64,000 nucleotides of DNA from Azotobacter vinelandii CA (GCF_000380335.1 NC_021149.1:2966501-3030500), one strand, 5' to 3'; positions 47,105-58,921 are shown, counted from the stretch's first letter. The notes: generated by a model not told the origin, from the sequence alone. Numbers and translations: made by a program.

Positions 47105-47123
47105 GAAACTATATAACATTTTC
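47105..47123. promoter_or_regulatory. Zur box candidate 2
   Basis: GAAACTATATAACATTTTC. Read on the minus strand it is GAAAATGTTATATAGTTTC, close to the E. coli-type Zur site (GAAATGTTATANTATAACATTTC). It sits upstream of the small secreted protein and about 150 bp before metH. Confidence 0.55.
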
Positions 47124-47271
47124 CGGGAGAGCCTCCATGCCAGGCGGCGACAGCGAAGCTGCCGCCGTGCAACATGAACGTGCCTCATGCAAAAGCGGCC
47201 CCACCTCGAAAGCCGTGCAGCTTTGCTATTATCTGCACCCTTTCCCCCGGCTTTACCCAGGTATTTCCTTC

Positions 47272-50973
<3,702 letters not shown>

Positions 50974-51032
50974 GGTGGACGACGCCGCAGGCTTGTCCGG
51001 CGCGGTGGATGGCTTCGGCCATCCACCCTACG
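50974..51032. repeat. GGTGGAC intergenic repeat, copy 1
   Basis: Starts directly after the metH stop: GGTGGACGACGCCGCAGG and TTGTCCGGCG, then the palindrome GGTGGATGGC-TTC-GGCCATCCACC and CCTACG. The left part recurs almost identically at 51656-51681. Confidence 0.6.
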
Positions 51033-51050
51033 CCAAGCAGCACTGCCTCC

Positions 51051-51075
51051 TGTAGGAGCGAATCCATTCGCGACC
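51051..51075 (+). repeat. REP element
   Basis: GTAGGAGCGAATCCATTCGC followed by GACC, a good match to the Pseudomonas REP consensus. Lies between metH and the yggL-like gene. Confidence 0.75.
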
Positions 51076-51168
51076 GAAATACGAGCACGAACTTCGCAGC
51101 CCCCCTCACTGACGACGATGCTCGACCAACGATGGCGTGTCATCCGTATATCCAAAGGACTGCTGAAC

Positions 51169-51534
51169 ATGAAAACCCTGTCCCCTGCCGAGATGCTCAA
51201 ACCGCGCAAGCGCAGGCTTCGCAAGAAACTGCGCTTGAGCGAATTTCAGGAGTTCTACTTCCGGGTAACCCTGCAATACGAGCGCACGCAGATCGATCTG
51301 GATACCCTTCTCGACCTGTGGATCGATTTCGTCGAGGCGCACAAGTGGAGCTTTGCGGGCGGAGGCTCGCCCGAGAGCGGCGCATGCGACGGCCTGCTCT
51401 GCCTGTCGGACAGGGGCAGCATGACCGAGGCCGACCGGGAACTCGTCAGGGAATGGCTCGACCGGCACCCCTGGTGCCTGAAGGCCGACATAGGTCCGCT
51501 CAAGGATTGCTGGCACGAAGTGGAGCCGGACTGA
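51169..51534 (+). CDS. yggL: YggL family protein (DUF469, 50S-associated)
   Basis: A 121-aa protein. The block KRRLRKKLRLSEFQEFYFRV matches the YggL signature (RSRRLRKKMHIDEFQE in E. coli). It is followed by DFVEAHKWSFAGGGSPESG and ACDGLLCLSDRG, then VREWLDRHPWCLK. YggL associates with the large ribosomal subunit. The N-terminus and an insertion make it slightly longer than the E. coli protein. ATG 51169 is chosen over an in-frame 51118 start that runs through the leader. Confidence 0.8.
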   Translation: MKTLSPAEMLKPRKRRLRKKLRLSEFQEFYFRVTLQYERTQIDLDTLLDLWIDFVEAHKWSFAGGGSPESGACDGLLCLSDRGSMTEADRELVREWLDRHPWCLKADIGPLKDCWHEVEPD

Positions 51535-51655
51535 AGTCCATTGACGTCTTCGAAAGACCGGGCAACCGGAACCCGCTGCCGACCGCAATGCCCGACCGAC
51601 CATGACGGCCCGTACCCATACCTCCCGCTGTCTGGCCACGAAGTGCCACGGCCTC

Positions 51656-51681
51656 GGTGGACAACGCCGCGGGCTTGTCCG
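51656..51681. repeat. GGTGGAC intergenic repeat, copy 2
   Basis: GGTGGACAACGCCGCGGGCT then TGTCCG, differing from copy 1 (50974) at two positions. Confidence 0.55.
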
Positions 51682-51694
51682 CTGACCGCTCCTC

Positions 51695-51830
51695 CTGCAG
51701 GAACGAGTTCATCCGCGACCTGAGCGGGCGGGGTATCGGTGTTGCACGGGTCGCGGATAAATCCGCCCCCACCCCAAGCGCCCATCCCTCAGGCACCGCT
51801 CCCCTGCAGGAACAAATCCATTCGCGATCG
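51695..51830. repeat. Cluster of three REP elements
   Basis: Forward REP at 51695-51720 (CTGCAGGAACGAGTTCATCC), reversed REP at 51749-51772 (GGTCGCGGATAAATCCGCCC), forward REP at 51804-51830 (AACAAATCCATTCGCGATCG). The forward-reverse pair could fold into one large BIME-like structure. Confidence 0.65.
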
Positions 51831-52039
51831 GAACGATCACGAACGCCGGAGAATACGTCCCTCGCCGGCAACGATGCCCGACCGATGACGACGGCTTCCC
51901 CGTACCAACCGCCATCTGGCCATGAACCACCACAGCCAATAGCATGACGCCATAACGGAAAGCCGGGGCAGGCCCGTCCGTCCAGGACCAGCCCCATTTC
52001 CCGACCACCGCCTTTCAATCCGGATTTCGGAAGAATCCT

Positions 52040-53323
52040 GTGAAAATACCCAGGCGCAAACCTTCCCACCGCTTGGCTGCCGCGTACATAGCGCTCGGAG
52101 GACTTTTCTATGGACTCTCGTCGCTGCCCGCGAACGCCGCCGAGCGGCTGGACATCATGCACTGGTGGGTTTCCAGCGGCGAGCGGGCCAGCATCGAGGT
52201 GCTGCGCGAGCGAATCCGCGCCCAGGGCCTGGAGTGGCGCGAGCAGGCCGTCGCCGGCAGCGGCACCGCCCGCTATATCAACGAGTTGCGCAAGCGCGTC
52301 GCCGGCGGCCGGCCGCCCAGTGCTTCGCAGATGATCGGCTTCGACATCCAGGAATGGGCCAGGGCCGGCCACCTGGAGTCGCTCGACGAAGCGGCGGCGC
52401 GCAACGAATGGGACGAGGTCGTGCCCTTCGGCATCCAGGCGCTCTCGAAATACCAGGGGCACTGGTACGCCGCGCCGATCAACACGCACTCGACCAACTG
52501 GCTGTGGATGAATCAGCGCCTGCTGGAGAAACTCGGCTCGCCGCCCGCCCCGGATACCTGGGACGACCTGGTCCTGCTGCTCGAACGCGCCAGGACCGCC
52601 GGCATGCTCCCGCTGGCGGTCGGGCGGGAAGCCTGGGAACACACCTTGCTGTTCGAATCGGTCGCGGTGTCGACCGGCGGCGCCGAATTCTATCGGCGCG
52701 CCTTCGTGGAACTCGATGCCGAGGCGCTGCCCCTGCCGCTGGCGATCCGCATCTTCGAGCGGATGCGGGTGCTGTCGCGCTTCGTCGATCCGGGTTTTCG
52801 CCGGCGCCGCTGGGACCAGGCCACGGACCTGGTGCGCAAGGGCGAGGCCCTGCTGCAGGTGCAGGGCACCTGGGTCGACGGGGAATTCGCCCTGCACGGC
52901 ATGCAGCCGGGCAGGGACTTCCAGTGTTTCCGGTTTCCCGACACCCAGGGCGTGGTGCTGTTCAACAGCGATCAGTACGTGCTGTTGAAGAACGGGCCGG
53001 GCAGCCAGGCGGCCCGGCGGATTCTGCTCGACACCCTGATGGACCCCGACTTCCAGGCCGCGGTCAATCGCCGCTCCGGCGCCATCCCGGCACGCGTCGA
53101 CGTGCCCAAGGACGGCTTCGACGCCTGCGGCCAGCGGGCCATCGACGACATGCGCGGCGCCAACATGAGACGCACCATGATGGGTTCGATCGCCATGGGC
53201 AACGCCAACCTGCCCGCCGTCAAGACCGCCATCTACAGCGTGGTGAGCCGCCATCTCGAAGGCGAACTCGACGACGTCCGGGCGGCCGAAGCGCTGCTGC
53301 GGGCGCTTTCCGGAGAACCCTGA
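52040..53323 (+). CDS. Extracellular solute-binding protein (sensor partner)
   Basis: A 427-aa periplasmic binding protein of the carbohydrate (family 1/MalE-like) type. The signal peptide ends near LPANAAE. The body has LDIMHWWVSSGERASIEVLR, VPFGIQALSKYQGHWYAAPI and HSTNWLWMNQRLLEKLG. No ABC permease or ATPase is adjacent. Instead its TGA overlaps the ATG of a hybrid kinase, so it probably presents a ligand to that kinase, as TorT does for TorS. It starts at GTG 52040. Confidence 0.85.
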   Translation: MKIPRRKPSHRLAAAYIALGGLFYGLSSLPANAAERLDIMHWWVSSGERASIEVLRERIRAQGLEWREQAVAGSGTARYINELRKRVAGGRPPSASQMIGFDIQEWARAGHLESLDEAAARNEWDEVVPFGIQALSKYQGHWYAAPINTHSTNWLWMNQRLLEKLGSPPAPDTWDDLVLLLERARTAGMLPLAVGREAWEHTLLFESVAVSTGGAEFYRRAFVELDAEALPLPLAIRIFERMRVLSRFVDPGFRRRRWDQATDLVRKGEALLQVQGTWVDGEFALHGMQPGRDFQCFRFPDTQGVVLFNSDQYVLLKNGPGSQAARRILLDTLMDPDFQAAVNRRSGAIPARVDVPKDGFDACGQRAIDDMRGANMRRTMMGSIAMGNANLPAVKTAIYSVVSRHLEGELDDVRAAEALLRALSGEP

Positions 53324-55803
53324 TGTCGGTCCTGACGCCCTTCGCCAACCTGCGCCTGACCACCAAGATCCTGCTGCTGGTCGGCCTGCTCGGCAGCATC
53401 GCGCTGGCCATCTCGATCTACTCAATGGCCAACATGCGCAGTGTCGACCGCGGTTATCGCGGCCTGATCGAACGGCAGGCGCAAAGTGCCCTGCTGCTCA
53501 GCGATGCGGCGCTGTTGCTGAGCGACTCCAGCAAACTGGTCTACGCCGTGCTGACCGAACAGGAAGAGCACAAGATGCGCGCCGTGAACGGCGTCGTGAG
53601 CGGCTTGCAGAAGGAGTTCGACGCCACTCTCGCGCGGATACGGCCCTTGATCCCCGGGCGGGCCGCAGCCCTGGACGCCATCGCGGCGCAAGCGCCCGCC
53701 GTGTTCGAGCATGCGCGCGCCATCGTCGAGGCGGCGGCGCGCTGGCGGGGCGACCGGGCGCTGCGGATCATCCACGAAGGCTTCGAGCCGGCCCTGCGGG
53801 CGCTGCAGGCGGACATGGAAGCTTTGCGCGGCGCCTCGATCGCCGAGTTCGGCCATGCCTCGGTCGAACTGAACCGGACCACCAACCGCACCATAGTCGC
53901 GGCGGCCATCGCCGTCGTCGGCGGCCTGCTGCTGGTGCTGGCGCTGTCCGGCTACCTGAGCATCACCCAGATCTCGCGGCCGATCGCCGCGCTGACGCGG
54001 ATCATGGAGCGCCTGACCGACCGTCGTTACGACGATGCCATCCCCGGCACCGGACGGCGCGACGAGGTCGGCACCATGGCCCAGGCGCTGCAGGTGTTCA
54101 AGGACTCCATGCAACGGGCCGACCGGCTTTCGATCGAAGTGGCGAAGAGCGAGCAGGCGCGCCTGCTGTCCGAGCAGATCGCCAGGGAGAAGACCGCTTT
54201 CCTGGCGCTGATGAGCCACGAGATCCGCACGCCCTTGAATGCGATGCTCGGCATGACGCAACTCGCGCTGAAGTCCGAGCTGTCGCCACCGCAGCGCATG
54301 CGTATCGAAACCATCCTGCGCGCGGGCCGGCACCTGCTGTCGATCATCAACGACATCCTCGACCTGTCCAAGATCGACAGCGGCAAGCTGGTTCTGGAGA
54401 AGACCGACTTCGAGCTGGAGCACCTGTTGGCCGATGTCGTCGGCATGCTGGCCGACAAGGCGGCGGACAAGGGGCTGCCGCTGCACGTACGGGTGGCCGA
54501 CGGCGCGCCCCGGATGCTGGTGGGTGACCCGATGCGGATCAGCCAGATCCTGCTCAACTACCTGGACAACGCCATCAAGTTCACCCAGCGGGGAGAGATC
54601 GCGCTGGAGATCGAGGTCCGCCCCGACGGCACGGAATACTGGCTGCTGACCGGCAGCGTACGCGACACCGGCATCGGCATGGATGCGCAGCAGGTCGCCA
54701 ACCTGTTCCAGGCCTTTCGCCAGGCCGATGCCTCCATCACCCGCCGTTTCGGCGGCACCGGGCTCGGTCTGGCGATCTGCCGGCGCCTGGCCGAATCCAT
54801 GGATGGCAGCACCGGCGCCAGCAGCACGCCGGGCGCCGGCAGTACCTTCTGGTTCAGCGCGCGCCTCGGCCGTTCGGCGCTGAGCGAACCGGCGCCGCTG
54901 TCTATGGTCCGGCCCGAGGAGAACGCGGGGCCGGACGGCCCGGCTCCGGCCGCCCCGTCCTGCGCGCCCGGACAGGACGCCCGCGCGCTGCACGGACGTC
55001 GGGTACTGCTGGTCGACGACAATGCCCTGAACCGGACCGTGGCGACCGGACTGCTGGAGTCCGGCGGGCTGCTGGTCGATGCGGTCGACGACGGCCAGGC
55101 CGCGCTCGATACCCTGCGCGCTGCGCCGGACGGCCGCTATGCCGCGGTGCTGATGGACATGCAGATGCCGGTCATGGATGGACTGACCGCTACCCGCCTG
55201 CTGCGCACTGAGCCCCGTTTCGCCGGGTTGCCCATTCTCGCCATGACCGCCAACGCCACCCGGGAGGACATCGCGGCCACCGTGCAGGCCGGCATGAATG
55301 CGCACATCGCCAAGCCGATCGATGAGGGCGCCTTGTGGGACATCCTGCTGCACTGGATTTCCCGCGAGGCCGTGGAGGCCGGTTCCGAGCGGAACATCCC
55401 GGCTCCCACCGCCGCGGAAACGGACGATGCGCCGCCCATGGAGATATTCACTCCCGCCCCGCTGCGGGAGTTGCGGCAACGCCTCGCTCCGGCGCGTTTC
55501 GAGGCCCTGCTGGCGATGTTCGAGGAAGACTGCCGGGCCCGCTGCCTGCGGATCGGCGAAGCGGCCTGGGCCGGCCATGTCGATGCCTTGCGGCAGGAAG
55601 CCCACGATCTGGTCAGCACCGCCGGCAGTTTCGGTCTGCTCGCCCTCCTCGCGCTCGGCCTCGAACTGCGCCGCGCCGCGCAGGCCCATGACATGCGGGC
55701 GACCCGCCACGTCGCGGCGCGCATCGAGCGCGCCACCGGCGAGGGCCTGCGGGCGCTGCGCGCCACCTTTCCCCCGCCCCGGCCCGCGGACGCCGAACGA
55801 TGA
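53323..55803 (+). CDS. TorS-like hybrid histidine kinase (HAMP-HisKA-HATPase-REC-Hpt)
   Basis: An 826-aa inner-membrane kinase. TM1 is at about 15-36, a helical periplasmic sensor runs to about 188, and TM2 is at about 190-212. A HAMP domain follows. HisKA has H299 in LMSHEIRTPLNAM. HATPase_c has NYLDNAIKFT, DTGIGM and GGTGLGLAICRRL. The receiver has D612 in LMDMQMPVMDG, and an Hpt-like domain has H761 in QEAHDLVSTAGSFG. It is a full phosphorelay. The ATG overlaps the binding-protein stop, and its own stop overlaps the next gene. Confidence 0.9.
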   Translation: MSVLTPFANLRLTTKILLLVGLLGSIALAISIYSMANMRSVDRGYRGLIERQAQSALLLSDAALLLSDSSKLVYAVLTEQEEHKMRAVNGVVSGLQKEFDATLARIRPLIPGRAAALDAIAAQAPAVFEHARAIVEAAARWRGDRALRIIHEGFEPALRALQADMEALRGASIAEFGHASVELNRTTNRTIVAAAIAVVGGLLLVLALSGYLSITQISRPIAALTRIMERLTDRRYDDAIPGTGRRDEVGTMAQALQVFKDSMQRADRLSIEVAKSEQARLLSEQIAREKTAFLALMSHEIRTPLNAMLGMTQLALKSELSPPQRMRIETILRAGRHLLSIINDILDLSKIDSGKLVLEKTDFELEHLLADVVGMLADKAADKGLPLHVRVADGAPRMLVGDPMRISQILLNYLDNAIKFTQRGEIALEIEVRPDGTEYWLLTGSVRDTGIGMDAQQVANLFQAFRQADASITRRFGGTGLGLAICRRLAESMDGSTGASSTPGAGSTFWFSARLGRSALSEPAPLSMVRPEENAGPDGPAPAAPSCAPGQDARALHGRRVLLVDDNALNRTVATGLLESGGLLVDAVDDGQAALDTLRAAPDGRYAAVLMDMQMPVMDGLTATRLLRTEPRFAGLPILAMTANATREDIAATVQAGMNAHIAKPIDEGALWDILLHWISREAVEAGSERNIPAPTAAETDDAPPMEIFTPAPLRELRQRLAPARFEALLAMFEEDCRARCLRIGEAAWAGHVDALRQEAHDLVSTAGSFGLLALLALGLELRRAAQAHDMRATRHVAARIERATGEGLRALRATFPPPRPADAER

Positions 55804-56732
55804 GCGATATCGTCGATCCTTCCTGCGGACCCGCCACGCGCCAGACGGTGCTGATCGTGGACGACCTGCCCGTCAACCTGGCCTTCGTCGCCGGGGTGCT
55901 GGAAGCCGAATGCGAGGTCATCGCCGCCAGCGACGGGACGAGCGCGCTGAGGCTGGCCGCCGAGGCGCTGCCCGACCTGATCCTGCTCGATGTCCGGATG
56001 CCCGGCATCGGCGGCTTCGAGGTCTGCCGGCGCTTGAAAGCCAGCGCGCTGACCGCGCCCATCCCGGTGATTTTCCTGACCTCGCTGTCGGACCCCGACG
56101 ACGAAGCGGAGGGCCTGGAAATCGGTGCGATCGATTACATCGTCAAGCCCTTCAACGCTCCGGTACTGCGCGCCCGCGTGCGCAACCACCTCAGGCTGGC
56201 GCGCCAGCACGAGCTTCTGGAACGGATGGCGCAGTGCGACGGCCTGACCGGCATCGCCAACTGGCGCGCCTTCGACGCCTTCCTGGAACGCCAGTGGCGG
56301 CACCAGGAAAGACTCCGGCGTCCGCTGGCCGTGCTGATGATGGATGTCGATCACTTCAAGGCCTACAACGACGCCCTGGGCCACCTGAACGGCGATCGTT
56401 GCCTGCGGCAGATCGCGCGCGCCGTCGCCGACGCACGCCTGCGCGGTCCCGGCCTGGTGGCCCGCTTCGGCGGAGAGGAGTTCGCCTGTGTCCTGCCCGA
56501 CATCGACGCCGGCGCCGCCCTGCATGTCGGGGAACGCATGCGCGAGGCCGTCGAGGCCCTGCGCATCCCGCACCCGGCCTCCAGCACGGCGCCGCGGGTG
56601 ACGCTCAGCATCGGTGGCGCGACGGCGATTCCGGGGCCCGGACTGGATGCCGGCGCGCTGCTCGAAATGGCCGACGAGGCGCTTTATGCCGCCAAGCGCG
56701 CGGGACGTGACCGGGTCGTCATACGTACCTGA
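55800..56732 (+). CDS. Response regulator diguanylate cyclase (REC-GGDEF)
   Basis: A 310-aa WspR/PleD-like regulator. The receiver (about 16-135) has D64 in LILLDVRMPG and Lys in YIVKPFNAP. The GGDEF domain (about 145-310) has DVDHFKAYND and the active motif GGEEF at 224-228, so it should make c-di-GMP. The inhibitory site position reads RGPG rather than RxxD, suggesting no product inhibition. ATGA overlap with the kinase makes it the probable terminal output of the relay. A MITE begins one base after its TGA. Confidence 0.92.
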   Translation: MSDIVDPSCGPATRQTVLIVDDLPVNLAFVAGVLEAECEVIAASDGTSALRLAAEALPDLILLDVRMPGIGGFEVCRRLKASALTAPIPVIFLTSLSDPDDEAEGLEIGAIDYIVKPFNAPVLRARVRNHLRLARQHELLERMAQCDGLTGIANWRAFDAFLERQWRHQERLRRPLAVLMMDVDHFKAYNDALGHLNGDRCLRQIARAVADARLRGPGLVARFGGEEFACVLPDIDAGAALHVGERMREAVEALRIPHPASSTAPRVTLSIGGATAIPGPGLDAGALLEMADEALYAAKRAGRDRVVIRT

Positions 56733-56733
56733 A

Positions 56734-56872
56734 GGGCACCTCTAAAAACGTAGGCGAGGCAGTCAGCGCAAGGCAAAAACAGGCGAAAAGCGGAGTTTAC
56801 GCGCTGTAAATGAGCATTTTGAGCCTGTTTTTAACGCAGCGATGACCACGCAGGTAGTTTTTAGATGTGCCC
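56734..56872. mobile_element. 139-bp MITE with 4-bp target duplication
   Basis: Ends GGGCACCTCTAAAAAC and GTTTTTAGATGTGCCC are inverted complements with one mismatch. The flanks carry TGAA on both sides (56730-56733 and 56873-56876), a 4-bp target duplication of IS5-type transposition. Interior arms (AAAAACAGGC / GCCTGTTTTT and GTTTAC / GTAAAT) add a second fold. It has no coding capacity and sits between convergent gene ends without breaking either. Confidence 0.78.
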
Positions 56873-56881
56873 TGAAGGGCT

Positions 56882-57730
56882 TCAGAGCAGCGGAACGACC
56901 CCGGCCCCGCCCTGCAGGATCGGGCGCAGCAGGATCTGGTAGCTGTCGGCATCGAAACGCGGGAGCGGCCCGGCGGGAGCCTTGCGGGCCGCCTTCAGGC
57001 TGGCGTAGGTGCCGAGAAAATGCCAGCGGTCGACCACATGGTAGTCGCGCAGCCCTTCGCCATGCTCGTGCAGGGCGACCGGCCCCGGGTACGGCCAGCA
57101 GAAGAGTTGCCACTCGGTCAGTGCGGCGAGCAGCCGGGCGGCGTGCGCCTCATGGCTTTCGCGGCCGGCGCAGGCCCCGGCGCATCTGCCGATCTGCGTG
57201 CGGAAACAGGCGCGGCCCGGTTCATGCCGTTCGAGCCCCAGCAGGCCGAGGCACAGCCGATGCCGGTCGGCCATCTCCAGGAGCCGCTCGCCGGCCACGC
57301 GCCGGCTCCTGAACAGGCCGTACAGGGCTTGTTCCCGGTCGGGCGGAACGGCCTCGACGACCTCGGGCCTGCCGTCCGCCAGGCGGATCGAATACAGCCG
57401 GCGCTGGCAGCGCAGACGCTTGTTGTAGAGCGGCTGCAGCTCCTTGATCAGGCGCGACTCCAACAGCAGGGCACCGATCTCGCCGGCCGTGCGGATATGC
57501 TCGATGCGGCGCGTCTGGCGCAGCAGGCGGGCCTCCTCGGGCGTGCGCAGGTGGGCGAGCAGGCGGGCGCGAATGTCCACGCTCTTGCCGATATAGAGCG
57601 GCAGGCTGTCGCTATCGCCATAGAACAGATAGACGCCGGGCGCTTTCGGCATGGACGCGATCCGTTCCCGGAGATGCTCGGGGTATTCGTAGAGTTCGGC
57701 GGGGCGAAGGGGGCGTTTGGTCGGCAGCAT
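56882..57730 (-). CDS. cho: Excinuclease Cho (UvrC homologue, GIY-YIG)
   Basis: A 282-aa single-nuclease relative of UvrC that makes the 3' incision in nucleotide excision repair. The GIY-YIG domain is at the N-terminus (APGVYLFYGDSDS and LPLYIGKSVDIRARLLAHL), with the catalytic Glu in LLLESRLIKELQPLYNKRL. The C-terminal part has ACFRTQIGRCAGACAG, a Cys-rich segment. UvrC's 5'-nuclease and UvrB-binding regions are absent, as expected for Cho. ATG 57730 is chosen; longer upstream reading runs into AT-rich promoter DNA. Confidence 0.9.
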   Translation of the reverse strand: MLPTKRPLRPAELYEYPEHLRERIASMPKAPGVYLFYGDSDSLPLYIGKSVDIRARLLAHLRTPEEARLLRQTRRIEHIRTAGEIGALLLESRLIKELQPLYNKRLRCQRRLYSIRLADGRPEVVEAVPPDREQALYGLFRSRRVAGERLLEMADRHRLCLGLLGLERHEPGRACFRTQIGRCAGACAGRESHEAHAARLLAALTEWQLFCWPYPGPVALHEHGEGLRDYHVVDRWHFLGTYASLKAARKAPAGPLPRFDADSYQILLRPILQGGAGVVPLL

Positions 57731-57864
57731 GCCGCGCTTTATAGCGGGACGGGCGAGACGACGCCATGGGGAAGCGCCCGAACGGTAAGGCGGACATGGC
57801 AAGCGGGGTTCCCCGGACAGGCATTGACCGAAGGGCTTTGCTTTGGGGCACGGCTTATGGCTAA

Positions 57865-57911
57865 ATGGAAAATAATTTCTATCCATAAAAATAATGGAAA
57901 AAATTATCCAT
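57865..57911. promoter_or_regulatory. Tandem ATGGA-TCCAT palindromes before the UPF0303 gene
   Basis: Two AT-rich palindromic segments, at 57865-57886 and 57894-57911, each start ATGGAAAA and end TCCAT. The second overlaps the start codon at 57910. They look like paired operator sites for one regulator. Confidence 0.4.
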
Positions 57912-58410
57912 GAATCTGGACAAAGACCTCGAACGCATCGCCCTGCAGGAAGCCCGTCTCCAGTTCCGCAGCTTCGATGCCCATAGCGCCTGGGTCCTCG
58001 GCTCGCGCCTGCGCGCCCTCGCCGAGCAACGGAATCTGGCCATCACCATCGAAATTCAGGTCAATGGAAACCCGCTGTTCCTCAGCGCCATGCCGGGCAC
58101 GGCGCCGAACAACCTCGACTGGGCCCGGCGCAAGAAGAATGTGGTCACGCTCATGCGGCGCAGTTCGTACGCCGTCGGCCTGCAGTTACAAAAGGACGGC
58201 ACGAGTCTGATCGAGCAGGCCGGGCTGGAACTTCGCGACTACGCTGCGCACGGCGGCTGTTTCCCGATCCTGCTGCGCGGAACCGGCTGCATCGGGACCG
58301 TCGCGGTGTCGGGGCTGCCGCAGCGCGACGATCACGAACTGATCGTGGAAGCGCTGGCCGGAATGCTGGAGGAACGGCTCGAAGAACTGGCGCTCGACAA
58401 TCTGGCCTGA
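57910..58410 (+). CDS. UPF0303 family (HbpS-like) protein
   Basis: A 166-aa cytoplasmic protein of the UPF0303/DUF336-like group. Diagnostic blocks are FDAHSAWVLGSRLRALAE, ITIEIQVNGNPLFLSAMPG, NLDWARRKKNVVTLMRRSSY and the C-terminal GCIGTVAVSGLPQRDDHELIVEAL. Related proteins include heme-binding HbpS; function in this group is unproven. It is preceded by AT-rich palindromes and convergent with the NifO-like gene. Confidence 0.85.
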   Translation: MNLDKDLERIALQEARLQFRSFDAHSAWVLGSRLRALAEQRNLAITIEIQVNGNPLFLSAMPGTAPNNLDWARRKKNVVTLMRRSSYAVGLQLQKDGTSLIEQAGLELRDYAAHGGCFPILLRGTGCIGTVAVSGLPQRDDHELIVEALAGMLEERLEELALDNLA

Positions 58411-58428
58411 CAGCGCGCCTCCGAACGC

Positions 58429-58448
58429 GCCCGGCCCCGGGGCCGGGC
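58429..58448. terminator. Bidirectional terminator-like palindrome
   Basis: GCCCGGCCCCGGGGCCGGGC is a perfect 20-bp palindrome between two convergent stop codons (58410 and 58493). There is no T-run on the + side, so it may act as a weak or Rho-assisted terminator. Confidence 0.45.
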
Positions 58449-58492
58449 ACTCCCGAAAGCGGGGCTATAAACCCGCTCCGCGGAATTCGCGA

Positions 58493-58921
58493 TCAGTGCG
58501 AGGAGCACTTGTCCGTCTTGAGGCAACTGTTGATGGTCTCGGGTACCGGCATGCCCACCTCCAGCAGCGCGTTCAGGCGCGGGATGTCGAAACCGCAGAT
58601 ACGGGTCTCGCCCACCTCCAGCAGCGGGCGCTTGATCAGCAGCGGCTCGGCGAGCATCTTCTCGATCAGTTCGTCCCGGCTCAGGGCGGCGACGTCCACC
58701 TCGCCGGATTTGATCTTCGGCGCGGCGGCATTGACCATGGCGTCCTTCTCCAGTCCGGCGAAGAAAGGCTCCAGGCGCTCGCGCGTCCAAGGCGTGCTCA
58801 GCAGGTCCCTGACCTGCAGCTCGATACCGTGCTCCTGGAGCAGGGTCTTCTGGCGGCGGTTTCCGCCACAGCCGGGTTTTTCGTAGAAGATGACGGTTTT
58901 CACGGCAGCTTGGGCAGTCAT
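58493..58921 (-). CDS. ArsC/Spx-fold nitrogenase-associated (NifO-like) protein
   Basis: A 142-aa thioredoxin-fold protein of the ArsC family. The N-terminal KTVIFYEKPGCGGNRRQKTLL carries a single Cys in place of CxxC and is the signature of the nitrogenase-associated NifO subgroup. RDLLSTPWTRERLEPFF and EPLLIKRPLLEVGETRICGFD follow. A Cys-containing tail (SCLKTDKCSSH) ends it. AAAGGA precedes ATG 58921. No nif genes are adjacent. Function unproven; glutathione-dependent reductase or molybdenum handling are possibilities. Confidence 0.78.
   Translation of the reverse strand: MTAQAAVKTVIFYEKPGCGGNRRQKTLLQEHGIELQVRDLLSTPWTRERLEPFFAGLEKDAMVNAAAPKIKSGEVDVAALSRDELIEKMLAEPLLIKRPLLEVGETRICGFDIPRLNALLEVGMPVPETINSCLKTDKCSSH

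Larger units (their letters stand above)
51535..52039. other. REP-rich intergenic region
   Basis: About 500 bp without a gene. It holds the second GGTGGAC repeat (51656-51681) and three REP elements (51695-51830), then leads into the GTG-started solute-binding protein. The sensory-operon promoter should lie in 51900-52030. Confidence 0.5.

Noticed and set aside
47124..47271. Possible cobalamin riboswitch before metH
   Set aside because: The leader is under 150 bp and no B12-box-like conserved segment could be recognised.
58493..58921. Evidence for a nitrogen-fixation cluster
   Set aside because: Only this single NifO-like gene is present; neighbours are unrelated, so no nif operon is claimed.
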